From contig NZ_JAHBYB010000003.1 in NCBI RefSeq assembly GCF_019636155.1, positions 62,001 to 126,000 of the forward strand: 64,000 nucleotides of DNA. Direction: 5' to 3'. The translations under genes and the position numbers were made by a program. Positions within the stretch are counted from its first letter, which is position 1, and every line of letters begins with the position of its first letter. This DNA comes from Brevundimonas sp. GTDB lineage: Bacteria; Pseudomonadota; Alphaproteobacteria; Caulobacterales; Caulobacteraceae. The notes beneath the pieces were generated by a model. That model searched no databases. It worked only from the letters and a program-made list of their open reading frames with translations, and had not been told where the DNA came from. Positions 50,892 through 59,904 of the stretch are shown here, piece by piece.

Positions 50892-53798
50892 ATGACCGAT
50901 GCGACCGACGCCGCGACCGAAGCCGACCGCCCCCTGACCCAGGACGGTCCCGCGATCCGGCTGTGGCTGATCGACGCCTCGGCCTACATCTTTCGAGCCT
51001 ATCACGCCCTGCCGCCCCTGACGCGCAAGTCGGACGGCCTGCCGGTCGGCGCGGTCCAGGGATACTGCAACATGTTGTGGAAGCTGATCCGCGACATGAA
51101 GGGGGCGGACGGCCCGACCCACCTGGCGGCCATCTTCGACCATTCGGAAAAAACGTTCCGCAATGACCTCTATCCCGACTACAAGGCCCACCGCCCGCCG
51201 CCGCCGGAAGACCTGATCCCGCAATTCCCCCTGGTGCGCGAAGCCACGGCCGCCTTTGGCGTCCATTGCGTCGAACTGCCCGGCTATGAGGCTGACGACC
51301 TGATCGCCACCTATGCCTGCAAGGCGCGGGATGCGGGGGGCGAGGCGGTGATCGTGTCTTCCGACAAGGACCTGATGCAGCTGATCGGGCCGTCGGTGGT
51401 CATGTGGGATCCGATGAAGGACCGCCGCCTGGCCGAGGAGGCGGTATTCGAGAAATTCGGCGTCACCCCGGACAAGGTGGTCGAGGTCCAGGCCCTGATC
51501 GGCGACAGCGTCGACAATGTGCCCGGCGCTCCCGGCATCGGCCCCAAGACGGCGGCCCAGCTGATCGGCGAGTTCGGCGATCTGGAAACCCTGCTGGCCC
51601 GCGCCGGCGAAATCAAACAGCCCAAGCGGCGCGAGACCCTGATCGAATACGCCGACCAGATCCGCCTGAGCCGCGAACTGGTCACCCTGACCTGCGACGC
51701 CCCGGCGCCCGAGCCGATCGACGACTTCGTGGTCAGGGATCCCGATCCGGCGACCCTGTCGGCCTTTCTGGAGAAGATGGAGTTCCGGTCCCTGTCGCGG
51801 CGGGTCGGGGACGGCAAGGCGGCGGCCCATGACGGATCGGCCTTTGCGCCCAAGCCCATGTCGGCCCCGGTGGCCACGCCACGCTACGCCCCGGCCGAAG
51901 CGCCGACGCCCGTCGAGGGTCAGGCCTTCGATCACGACGCCTATGTCTGCATCCAGACGCTGGAGGATCTGGACGCCTGGATCGCGCGGGCCAGGGCGGC
52001 GGGCGTGGTCGGGTTCGACACCGAGACGGACGCCCTGTCGGCCACCCACGCGGGCCTGTGCGGCGTGTCGCTGGCGCTGGGGCCGAACGACGCCTGCTAC
52101 ATCCCCCTGACGCATGAACACCCCGAGGCGGCGGGCGCCGGCGGGGGGCTGGATTTCGGCCAGGCGCCGGCGCGCGAGCCGATCACCCAGATCGACAAGG
52201 CGACTGCACTCGCCCGGCTGAAGACCCTGCTGGAAGACCCGGCGGTGCTCAAGGTCGGTCAGAACATCAAATACGACATGGCCGTGATGGCCCGGCGCGG
52301 CGTGCGCGTGGCGCCGATCGAGGACACCATGCTGATCAGCTATGTGCTGGACGGCGGCCTCTATGCCCACGGCATGGACGAGCTGTCCAAGCGCTGGCTG
52401 GGGCACGAGCCGATCGCCTTCAAGACCGTGGCCGGGACGGGCAAGGCGCAGAAGAGCTTCAAACATGTCGAGCTGAAACCGGCGACCTGTTACGCCGCCG
52501 AGGACGCGGACGTGACTTTGAGGCTGTGGCGCCTGCTGAAGCCGCGCCTGGCCGAAGAGCGGCTGGTCACAGTCTATGAAACGCTGGAGCGCGGCATGCC
52601 CGCCGTCCTGGCGGACATGGAGCTGGCGGGGGTGCGGATCGACCCGGACCGGCTGCGGCGCCTGTCGCACGAGTTCGGCCTGAAGATGATCGAGCTGGAG
52701 GCGCGGGCGCACGAACTGGCCGGCCGTCCCTTCAACCTGGGCAGCCCGAAGCAGATCGGCGAGATCCTGTTCGGCGAGATGAGCCTGCCGGGCGGCAAGA
52801 AGACCGCCACCGGACAATGGGGCACCGACGCCAGCGTGCTGGAAGACCTGGCCCTGACGCACGACCTGCCGCGCGCCCTGCTGGACTGGCGCCAGCTGTC
52901 CAAGCTGAAGGGCACCTATACCGACGCCCTGACGGCGGCCGCCGATCCGAAGACCGACCGGGTGCATACGTCGTATCAGCTGGCCGCCGCCTCGACCGGG
53001 CGTCTGGCGTCCAGCGACCCGAACCTGCAGAATATCCCCATCCGCAACGAGATCGGCCGCCAGATTCGCCAGGCCTTCATCGCCGCGCCCGGCCATGTGC
53101 TGATCAGCGCCGACTACAGCCAGATCGAACTGCGCCTGCTGGCCCATATCGGCGACATCGCCGAGCTGAAGCGGGCGTTCAAGGCCGGGCTGGACATCCA
53201 CGCCGCCACCGCGTCCGAGATGTTCAACGTGCCGATCGAGACCATGGACGCCGAGACCCGCCGCCGGGCCAAGGCGATCAATTTCGGCATCGTCTACGGC
53301 ATTTCCGCCTTCGGCCTGGCCAACCAGCTGGGCATCGATCAGGGCGAGGCCGGAGCCTACATCAAGACCTATTTCGAGCGCTTCCCCGGCATCCGCGACT
53401 ATATGGACAAGACCAAGGCCCAGGTGCGCCAGGACGGCCATGTCACCACCCTGTTCGGACGGCGCATCCACATCCCGGCCATACATTCAAAGTCGGGCGC
53501 CGAGCGTCAGTTCGGCGAGCGGGCGGCGATCAACGCCCCGATTCAGGGCTCGGCCGCCGACATCATCCGCCGCGCCATGATCCGCATGCCGGACGCCCTG
53601 AACCGCGCCGGCCTTGAAACCCGCATGCTGATGCAGGTGCACGACGAACTGGTGTTCGAGGCCCCCGAATCCGAGGCCGAGGCGGCCCTGACCCTGATAC
53701 GCGGCGTCATGGAAGGCGCGGCCGAACCGGCCGTGGCCCTGAGCGTGCCCCTGGTCGTCGACGCCAAGGCCGCCGCCAACTGGGACGCGGCGCATTGA
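50892..53798 (+). CDS. polA: DNA polymerase I
   Basis: A 968-residue repair polymerase. The 5'-3' exonuclease (about 15-300) has LIDASAYIFRAYHALPPL and GEAVIVSSDKDLMQLIGP. The 3'-5' exonuclease (about 330-540) is intact, with GFDTETDALSATH (Asp-x-Glu) and NIKYDMAVM, so proofreading is predicted active. The polymerase domain has DYSQIELRLLAHI (motif A), RRRAKAINFGIVYG (motif B) and VHDELVFEAP (motif C). It fills Okazaki gaps and repair patches. The ATG at 50892 is chosen over one 12 codons upstream. An SOS-type gene, dinD, follows after 43 bases. Confidence 0.97.
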   Translation: MTDATDAATEADRPLTQDGPAIRLWLIDASAYIFRAYHALPPLTRKSDGLPVGAVQGYCNMLWKLIRDMKGADGPTHLAAIFDHSEKTFRNDLYPDYKAHRPPPPEDLIPQFPLVREATAAFGVHCVELPGYEADDLIATYACKARDAGGEAVIVSSDKDLMQLIGPSVVMWDPMKDRRLAEEAVFEKFGVTPDKVVEVQALIGDSVDNVPGAPGIGPKTAAQLIGEFGDLETLLARAGEIKQPKRRETLIEYADQIRLSRELVTLTCDAPAPEPIDDFVVRDPDPATLSAFLEKMEFRSLSRRVGDGKAAAHDGSAFAPKPMSAPVATPRYAPAEAPTPVEGQAFDHDAYVCIQTLEDLDAWIARARAAGVVGFDTETDALSATHAGLCGVSLALGPNDACYIPLTHEHPEAAGAGGGLDFGQAPAREPITQIDKATALARLKTLLEDPAVLKVGQNIKYDMAVMARRGVRVAPIEDTMLISYVLDGGLYAHGMDELSKRWLGHEPIAFKTVAGTGKAQKSFKHVELKPATCYAAEDADVTLRLWRLLKPRLAEERLVTVYETLERGMPAVLADMELAGVRIDPDRLRRLSHEFGLKMIELEARAHELAGRPFNLGSPKQIGEILFGEMSLPGGKKTATGQWGTDASVLEDLALTHDLPRALLDWRQLSKLKGTYTDALTAAADPKTDRVHTSYQLAAASTGRLASSDPNLQNIPIRNEIGRQIRQAFIAAPGHVLISADYSQIELRLLAHIGDIAELKRAFKAGLDIHAATASEMFNVPIETMDAETRRRAKAINFGIVYGISAFGLANQLGIDQGEAGAYIKTYFERFPGIRDYMDKTKAQVRQDGHVTTLFGRRIHIPAIHSKSGAERQFGERAAINAPIQGSAADIIRRAMIRMPDALNRAGLETRMLMQVHDELVFEAPESEAEAALTLIRGVMEGAAEPAVALSVPLVVDAKAAANWDAAH

Positions 53799-53806
53799 GG
53801 TCGGGA

Positions 53807-53835
53807 TTGACAGTTTGTTGCTGTTTTGTTCTCAT
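53807..53835 (+). promoter_or_regulatory. Candidate LexA-controlled promoter of dinD
   Basis: TTGACA at 53807-53812 is an exact -35, and TCTCAT at 53830-53835 is a weak -10 after 17 bases. In between, GTTG-N7-GTTC at 53817-53831 differs by one base from the alphaproteobacterial LexA box GTTC-N7-GTTC and overlaps the promoter. The dinD ATG follows at 53842. LexA control is likely by analogy with E. coli dinD but needs a binding test. Confidence 0.55.
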
Positions 53836-53841
53836 TGAGAC

Positions 53842-54693
53842 ATGAGTCAGAACCCGCCTTCGAGCCTTGGTCCGCAGTCCTTTGAAGCGATCCGTCGCGA
53901 GGATGAAGGCGCCGAATTCTGGCTCGCGCGCGAACTGGGGCCGGTGTTGGGCTATCAGGACTATCGCAATTTCGTCGCGGTGATCGAGAAGGCGAAGATA
54001 GCCTGCCGACAGGCGAGGTCGGAAATTTCCGACCATTTCGGTGACGTCACCATAATGGTCGATATAGGCTCCGGCGCGCAGCGGGAAATCCGCGACATCC
54101 GTCTGTCGCGCTACGCCTGCTATCTGATCGTTCAGAACGGTGATCCGTCCAAGCCGGTGATCGCCCAGGGCCAGACCTATTTCGCCGTTCAGACGCGCCG
54201 CCAGGAATTGCAGGACCAGCCCGGCTTCGGCGCCCTGTCCGAGGATGATAAGCGACTGATGCTGAGGCGTGAGATGGCGCATCACAACACCGCCCTGGCC
54301 TCGGCCGCGCGACAGGCGGGGGTGGAGACGCCGCTGGATTATGCGGTGTTTCAGGATCACGGCTATCGCGGCCTGTACGGCGGCCGGTCACAGCGTGACA
54401 TCCACGCCGCCAAGGGCCTGAAGAAAAGCCAGAAGATCCTGGATCACATGGGCAGCACCGAACTGGCCGCCAATCTGTTCCGCGCGACCCAGGCCGAAGA
54501 CAAGCTGCGGCGCGACGGCGCCTCGACCAGGGCGCAGGCGAACGATATTCACCGGGACGTGGGCCGCAGGGTGCGCGCGACCATCGCCGATCTGGGCGGC
54601 GTCATGCCCGAGAACCTGCCCGCGCCCGACACCAGCATTGGACAGCTGGAGCGTCGTCGCGCCAAGGCTGTGAAAGGCCCGACCGATGACTGA
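53842..54693 (+). CDS. dinD: DNA damage-inducible protein D
   Basis: A 283-residue DinD homologue. The N-terminal FWLARELGPVLGYQDYRNFVAVIEKAKIAC (split at VLGYQDYRNF) is a BRO/ANT-like DNA-related domain. The middle GDPSKPVIAQGQTYFAVQTRRQEL and the C-terminal YRGLYGGRSQRDIHAAKGLKKSQKILDHMGSTELAANLF block (split at SQKILDHMGS) are family hallmarks. In E. coli DinD is SOS induced and inhibits RecA filament growth. Just upstream is a LexA-like box and promoter. It overlaps by eight bases the GNAT gene downstream, so the two form a damage-responsive pair. Confidence 0.93.
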   Translation: MSQNPPSSLGPQSFEAIRREDEGAEFWLARELGPVLGYQDYRNFVAVIEKAKIACRQARSEISDHFGDVTIMVDIGSGAQREIRDIRLSRYACYLIVQNGDPSKPVIAQGQTYFAVQTRRQELQDQPGFGALSEDDKRLMLRREMAHHNTALASAARQAGVETPLDYAVFQDHGYRGLYGGRSQRDIHAAKGLKKSQKILDHMGSTELAANLFRATQAEDKLRRDGASTRAQANDIHRDVGRRVRATIADLGGVMPENLPAPDTSIGQLERRRAKAVKGPTDD

Positions 54694-55003
54694 CGCCGCT
54701 CCCGATCCCGACGTCCGCGACAATACCGAGGCGCGCCGCTACGAACTGACCGTCGAGGATCAGACGGCGGTGGTGATCTACAACCCGGTGGCCGGCGGCC
54801 TGCTGATCACCGAGACCATCGTGCCGATCCCGCTGGAAGGGCGCGGGATCGCCAGCCGGATGGCGCGCCATGTGCTGGCCGACATAAAGGCGCGCGGCCT
54901 GGTCGTCCTGCCCACCTGTCCGTTTTTCTCGGGCTATCTGCAGAAACATCCCGAATGGGCGGACATCGTGCACCCGTCCTATCGAACCGCCCTGGGGTTG
55001 TAG
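54686..55003 (+). CDS. NATD1-like GNAT family N-acetyltransferase
   Basis: A 105-residue compact GNAT protein of the NATD1 (YidJ/YjdJ) type. The acetyl-CoA loop is in PLEGRGIASRMARHVLADIKA, and the C-terminal LPTCPFFSGYLQKHPEWADIVHP is the conserved family tail. The start overlaps dinD by eight bases, suggesting translational coupling and shared SOS control. The acceptor is unknown. Confidence 0.88.
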   Translation: MTDAAPDPDVRDNTEARRYELTVEDQTAVVIYNPVAGGLLITETIVPIPLEGRGIASRMARHVLADIKARGLVVLPTCPFFSGYLQKHPEWADIVHPSYRTALGL

Positions 55004-55079
55004 GCGGGCTCGAAAAGCGCCGTTCACCACTCCTTTGCCGCTTGGGGTCTAGGAAGACCGCCTGAGCGGGAGAGTAGGC

Positions 55080-56846
55080 TTGCAGCGTCTGTACGATTCG
55101 GTTTCGCCCCAACTGACCACCAGCGCGCGCGAGCGGCGCGGCCAGATTCCGGTGCGCATCCTTCTGGCCCTGCTATTGGCCTGGTCCCTGCATTCGGTGG
55201 GGCGCAATGAACTGATCCTGCCCTGGCTGGCGATCAGCGCGGGGGTCCAGCTGTTCGAGGCCTGGGCCCTGGCGCCGTTCCGCCGCGCAGAGGCTGTCGC
55301 CGGCGACAAGGGCCGGATCGTCCTGACGGCCCTGGCGTCGACCGTGGTCATGGCCGTCGTTCACGCCGTGACAGCCCTTCTGATCTGGCTGGAGGGCGAC
55401 AAGACCCTGGCCACGGTGGCGGTGCTGATCCTGGCCGGCGGCCTGCTGAACAACATCGCCTCGGGCATCGAATCGCGCCTGCTGTTCTTCCTGGGCGCCA
55501 CCCCCTATCTGGTCGCCCTGGCCGCCATGCCCTTGACTCAGATGGTCGAGTGGCGCTGGACCCACCTGCCGCTGCTGGCCACCTGTGTGGTGCTGTTCTT
55601 CGGCGCCGTGCTGGGGGTGTGGTCGCGCACCCATGCGGCGCGCCGTTCAGAAGGCCGCGCCCTGATCGACGCCGAGACCCGACTGGAACAGGCTGAAACC
55701 GCCATGGCCGACCGCGCCGCCATGGCCGCCATCGTCAGCCACGAACTGCGAACCCCGGTCAGCGCCATCCTGGCCAGCGCCCAGGTGATCCGCGACGGGG
55801 CGCGACCCGAGGGGACCCCCGAGGCCGCCGATCTGATCATCGACGCGGGCCGGCTGATGACCGGTATGCTGAACGACCTGCTGGACCATTCCAAGATCGA
55901 GGCGCGCGGCATGACGCTGGAGGCGCGCGATTTCGACCTGGCCGAATTCACCGCCGAGGCGGCCCGTTTCTGGTCCGCGCCCGCGGCCGAGAAGGGGCTG
56001 ACCTTGGTTGCGCGCGGCCCGGTCGAGTCCCTGTGGCTGAAGGGCGATCCGCACCGGCTGCGTCAAATCGTCAACAACCTGATCTCCAACGCCCTGAAAT
56101 TCACCCCGCGCGGAGACGTCGTGCTGGATGTTCGGGCCGACCCCGCACCGAATGGCGGGCGGCGACTGGTGCTGAGCGTTCGCGACCAGGGCCCGGGCAT
56201 AGCGCCCGACGCCATGGCGCGGCTGTTCTCGCCCTTCGCCCAAGGGTCCGCCGAGGTGGCCCGCACCTATGGCGGCACCGGTCTGGGCCTGACCGTCAGC
56301 CGCGATCTGGCCCGGCTGATGGGCGGCGACCTGACGGCCGATGGAGCCGAGGGCGGCGGCGCCGTCTTCACCCTGGACGCGATGCTGCCGGAAGGCCGTC
56401 CCGTTGATCGCGCCGACCAGATGCAGGCCGCGCCCCGCGATCTGGCCCGTCGCCTGCGCGTCCTGGCCGTGGACGATCACGAGGTGAACCGCCGCACCCT
56501 GGCCCTGGTGCTGCAGCCGCTGGAAGTGACCCTGAGCGCCGTGGCCAGCGGGGCCGAGGCGCTGGAACTGCTGGCGGCCGAACGGTTCGACGTCGTGCTG
56601 ATGGACGTCAACATGCCCGGGCTGGACGGCAATGAGACGACGCGGCGGCTGCGCGCGGGCGCCGGGCCGAACCGCGACGCGCCGGTGATCGGCTTCTCGG
56701 CCGGGGTCGAACCGACCCAGGTCGCCGCCTGTCGCGAGGCGGGCATGACCGACTGGCTGCCCAAGCCGCTGGAGCCGGCGCGCCTCTATGCGGCGCTGGA
56801 GCGGGCGATGACGGAACCGGCCCAGGCTGATACTCAGGCGGCATGA
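55080..56846 (+). CDS. Hybrid sensor histidine kinase with C-terminal receiver
   Basis: A 588-residue membrane kinase. Five or six hydrophobic segments (about 25-185) make an integral-membrane sensor without a large periplasmic domain. The phospho-acceptor is His221 in IVSHELRTPVSAILAS. The ATPase domain has NNLISNALKFTPRG (N box), DQGPGIAPDAMARLFSPF (G1) and GGTGLGLTVSRDLARLMGG (G2). The receiver domain has VDDHEVNR and the aspartate in VLMDVNMPG (Asp509). The start is TTG at 55080 with GGGAGAG nearby. No cognate response regulator is adjacent, so a phosphorelay partner is encoded elsewhere. It overlaps the downstream flavoprotein gene by four bases. Confidence 0.92.
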   Translation: MQRLYDSVSPQLTTSARERRGQIPVRILLALLLAWSLHSVGRNELILPWLAISAGVQLFEAWALAPFRRAEAVAGDKGRIVLTALASTVVMAVVHAVTALLIWLEGDKTLATVAVLILAGGLLNNIASGIESRLLFFLGATPYLVALAAMPLTQMVEWRWTHLPLLATCVVLFFGAVLGVWSRTHAARRSEGRALIDAETRLEQAETAMADRAAMAAIVSHELRTPVSAILASAQVIRDGARPEGTPEAADLIIDAGRLMTGMLNDLLDHSKIEARGMTLEARDFDLAEFTAEAARFWSAPAAEKGLTLVARGPVESLWLKGDPHRLRQIVNNLISNALKFTPRGDVVLDVRADPAPNGGRRLVLSVRDQGPGIAPDAMARLFSPFAQGSAEVARTYGGTGLGLTVSRDLARLMGGDLTADGAEGGGAVFTLDAMLPEGRPVDRADQMQAAPRDLARRLRVLAVDDHEVNRRTLALVLQPLEVTLSAVASGAEALELLAAERFDVVLMDVNMPGLDGNETTRRLRAGAGPNRDAPVIGFSAGVEPTQVAACREAGMTDWLPKPLEPARLYAALERAMTEPAQADTQAA

Positions 56847-58027
56847 CCGCCTCCGCCACGGATGTCCTGATCGTCGGCGCCGGCGCCGCGGGCATGATGT
56901 GCGCCATAGAGGCGGGCCGTCGCGGTCGGCGCGTCGTCGTGGTCGATCACGCCGCCGCGCCGGGCGAGAAGATCCGCATTTCGGGCGGCGGACGCTGCAA
57001 TTTCACCAACCTGGGCGTGGGCCCCCACGCCTTCCTGGGCGGCAATCCGCGCTTCGCCACCTCGGCCCTGAAGCGGTTCAGCCAGCACGACTTCATCAAA
57101 CGCGTCGACGCCGCTGGCATCGCCTGGCACGAGAAGACATTAGGTCAGCTGTTCTGCGACGGCAGCGCCAGACAGATCATCCGTATGCTGACCGACGACA
57201 TGGCGGCGGCGGGCGTGACCCTGAAGCTGGGAACGGCGGTGGAGGCGGTCGAGGAAGGCGACGGCTTTCGCGCCCGCCTGTCGGACGGATCGGCCCTGAC
57301 GGCCGCCAGCCTGGTGCTCGCCACAGGCGGCAAGTCGATCCCAAAGATGGGCGCCACCGGCTGGGCCTATGACACGGCGCGGCGCTTCGGCCTGGCCGTG
57401 ACCGAGACGCGGCCCGCCCTGGTTCCCCTGACCTTCGAGCCAGGCCTATTGGCCCAGACGGCGCTGTTGTCGGGCCTGTCGGTCGATGCCGTGGTGACCC
57501 ACGGGCGCACTCGGTTCCGCGAAGGCCTGCTGTTCACTCATCGCGGGGTCAGCGGGCCGTCCATCCTGCAGATCAGCAGCTATTGGCGCGAGGGTGAGGC
57601 GATCACCATCTCCATGGCCCCCGATGTCGATGCGTTCGAGACCCTGCGTGTCGCCCGCGCCGACAACGGCCGCCAGGCGGCGGCCACCGCCCTGGGCCAT
57701 GTCGTGCCGCGCCGCCTTGGCGACGCCGTGCTGGCGCGGCTGGGCGTGTCCGGCAATCTGGGCGACCTCTCGGACAAGACGCTCCGCGCCCTGGACCAGG
57801 CGATCAACGGCTGGACCCTGAAGCCCGTGGGGTCGGAAGGCTATCGGACGGCCGAGGTCACCCTGGGCGGTATCGACACCGCCGGCCTGGACCAGAAAAC
57901 CATGGCCAGCCGGACGCGGCCGAACCTCTACGCCATCGGCGAGGCCGTGGACGTCACCGGCTGGCTGGGAGGCTATAATTTCCAGTGGGCCTGGTCGTCT
58001 GGCTGGGCCGCGGGTCAGGCCTGCTGA
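56843..58027 (+). CDS. BaiN/HI0933-like FAD-dependent oxidoreductase
   Basis: A 394-residue flavoprotein. The FAD dinucleotide motif is VLIVGAGAAGMMCAIEAGRRG at the N-terminus. The GEKIRISGGGRCNFTNLG stretch and the YNFQWAWSSGWAAGQ end are typical of the HI0933/YhiN/BaiN family, some of which reduce ketones or unsaturated bonds. The substrate is unknown. The ATG overlaps the kinase stop as ATGA, so expression is tied to the sensor kinase. It is convergent with the large uncharacterised gene, five bases apart. Confidence 0.9.
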   Translation: MTASATDVLIVGAGAAGMMCAIEAGRRGRRVVVVDHAAAPGEKIRISGGGRCNFTNLGVGPHAFLGGNPRFATSALKRFSQHDFIKRVDAAGIAWHEKTLGQLFCDGSARQIIRMLTDDMAAAGVTLKLGTAVEAVEEGDGFRARLSDGSALTAASLVLATGGKSIPKMGATGWAYDTARRFGLAVTETRPALVPLTFEPGLLAQTALLSGLSVDAVVTHGRTRFREGLLFTHRGVSGPSILQISSYWREGEAITISMAPDVDAFETLRVARADNGRQAAATALGHVVPRRLGDAVLARLGVSGNLGDLSDKTLRALDQAINGWTLKPVGSEGYRTAEVTLGGIDTAGLDQKTMASRTRPNLYAIGEAVDVTGWLGGYNFQWAWSSGWAAGQAC

Positions 58028-58031
58028 AGCG

Positions 58032-59744
58032 TCAGGCCGCCAGGCCGGCGGCCTTCATCATCGGCCGCAACTGGACCAGGGCCTGGGGGTCGGCGCCCAG
58101 GGCGGCGCGGGCGTCGGGCGCACGCAGCAGTTTCAGCGCCTCGGCCTTGGCCCGGTCGGCGGCGGGCCCGGTGGGGGCCGTGTCGCCGGCGGCCAGGCGC
58201 AGCAGCAGGCCCAGCTTCTGCACGGCCGGCGCCGGAGCTCGCGCCAGCTGGACGGTCAGACGGGCGTCGGCCTCGACCAGCCCGCCCAGGACGCCGATGG
58301 CGTCGCAGATCGCTTGCTCGTCGTGCTCGGTCAGGGCGGCGGTCCTGACCGACTTCTGCAGTCCGGCCAGGATGTTCAGCTTCTGCGCCGCCGTGCCGCC
58401 CGACTGGCGCATCTCGGTCTCGAAACGCAGGGACGAGACGCAGGCGGCCAACCAGCGCGCGGCCGACCGCTTGTTGGCCCCGCCGGTCACGTTCTCACAC
58501 AGCCGGGTCAGCAGTTCGGCTTCGCACAGAACGGTGTCGCAACCCTTCACATAGGCGGCGACGAAGTCGGCGGTGACCAGGGTCTTGGACCGTTCGACGA
58601 AGGCGTTCTGGACCTCGTCCAGGGTCAGCAGCCGCCCGGCCGTCGCCGTCAGGGCCGTGGCCAGGGCGCGCAGGATGTCGATCTCGCCGGGCGCGTCGCT
58701 GGGCCTCAGGCGGCGGGGGCTCATCAGTTCGCGCACCACCATCCGCGCAAGGGCGGCGGCCAGCAGGGGAAATTCGCCTGCGGCCAGATGGTCGCCCAGA
58801 CGGGCGGCGGCGCCTTCGACAGGCGGGATCAGCAGCTCCAGCCGGGGATCGAAACGGATCAGGGCCTCGACCTCGCGCGGGGCGGCCATGCGGACCACGG
58901 CCGCCAGACTGGCGCCCTGGTCCAGGGACGGGCCCAGCACCTGGGCCAGGTTGGTGCGCTGGGACAGAAGCTCGCACAGGAATTGCTCGACGGGCACCAG
59001 GACCAGGGCGCGCGGCGGCCCGTCGGCTGGGGCGCCGTCGACGATGTCCATCAGCCGCTCCAGCCGCGCCCGGGCGCCCTTGGCGTCCCCCACGAAGGCG
59101 CAGACGGCGCCGCCCATGGCGAAGGCGCGATCCGACGATCCGGCCAGATGGACCGCCACCTCGGCCACGCGGCGCTGGGACAGATCGGGGAACAGACCTC
59201 GGCGGCCCGCCAGGATGACGCGCTCCACCGTGCGGTCGGCCAGTTTCTGATAGTGGCGCACCAGATCGTGGACCGACTGGCCGGTGGCCTGGCTCTCGGG
59301 CACGGCGACGCGCTGGATGGCATGCTGAATCTCGACACCCGAGGCTTCCAGCTTCTCGGCCAGATCCGGGCGATGCAGCAGCTCGAAGGCCGTCACGCCG
59401 TTGCGGCCCAGCCAGTCTTCCATCACCTGGGCCAGGCGTTCGCGGGCGTGCGGGGCGTAGAGGTCCTGGGGGCTGGAGCAGACCGAACCGCCGCCCGACT
59501 CCTCGACCAGCCGCTTGCGCTTCACCTCGGGCGCGCCCTTGGTCAGGACGGTGAAGCTGGCGAACTCCATCGTGTCCGGATCCAGGGTCTCCTTGGTCAC
59601 GCGCACGGCGGCGGCGCGGTCGTCCTTCAGCAGGTCCTCGGCCGTCTCGATCGCGGCCTTGCGGTCCTCGGTCGCCATAAGCAGCGACCACGGCGCGGGC
59701 GCCGTCTTGCGGATATAGACTTCGTAGTGGACGGGGCCGGCCAT
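58032..59744 (-). CDS. Large uncharacterised protein, Caulobacterales-type
   Basis: A 570-residue soluble protein with no signal peptide or transmembrane segment. I do not recognise its family. The N-terminal 75 residues (VHYEVYIRKTAPAPWSLLMA, then EDRKAAIETAEDLLKDDRAA) look like a small alpha/beta domain that may pack on itself. The rest is helical and rich in Leu, Ala and Arg, with repeated helix pairs that resemble an alpha-solenoid. The ATG at 59744 is chosen because MAGPVHYEVYIRK starts the conserved-looking region; an in-frame ATG at 59783 adds 13 residues. It may act as a scaffold, but this is speculation. Confidence 0.55.
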   Translation of the reverse strand: MAGPVHYEVYIRKTAPAPWSLLMATEDRKAAIETAEDLLKDDRAAAVRVTKETLDPDTMEFASFTVLTKGAPEVKRKRLVEESGGGSVCSSPQDLYAPHARERLAQVMEDWLGRNGVTAFELLHRPDLAEKLEASGVEIQHAIQRVAVPESQATGQSVHDLVRHYQKLADRTVERVILAGRRGLFPDLSQRRVAEVAVHLAGSSDRAFAMGGAVCAFVGDAKGARARLERLMDIVDGAPADGPPRALVLVPVEQFLCELLSQRTNLAQVLGPSLDQGASLAAVVRMAAPREVEALIRFDPRLELLIPPVEGAAARLGDHLAAGEFPLLAAALARMVVRELMSPRRLRPSDAPGEIDILRALATALTATAGRLLTLDEVQNAFVERSKTLVTADFVAAYVKGCDTVLCEAELLTRLCENVTGGANKRSAARWLAACVSSLRFETEMRQSGGTAAQKLNILAGLQKSVRTAALTEHDEQAICDAIGVLGGLVEADARLTVQLARAPAPAVQKLGLLLRLAAGDTAPTGPAADRAKAEALKLLRAPDARAALGADPQALVQLRPMMKAAGLAA

Positions 59745-59904
59745 GAATCGCTTTCGGACGCTAAGGCCGTCACCTTGAAGCATAAGGTTTTAAGGGAGGG
59801 TTTTTGGGCGGTGGATGCGACGCACTGCTCATCCGGGACGCTTGCCGTGCGCTTGTGTGTAAGTCCGGCTTCTTATAACGTTGATACTGAAGGGGGTGGG
59901 ATAA

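Noticed and set aside
50814-53486. Long open frame on the minus strand opposite polA
   Set aside because: Antisense shadow of polA with no recognisable domain.
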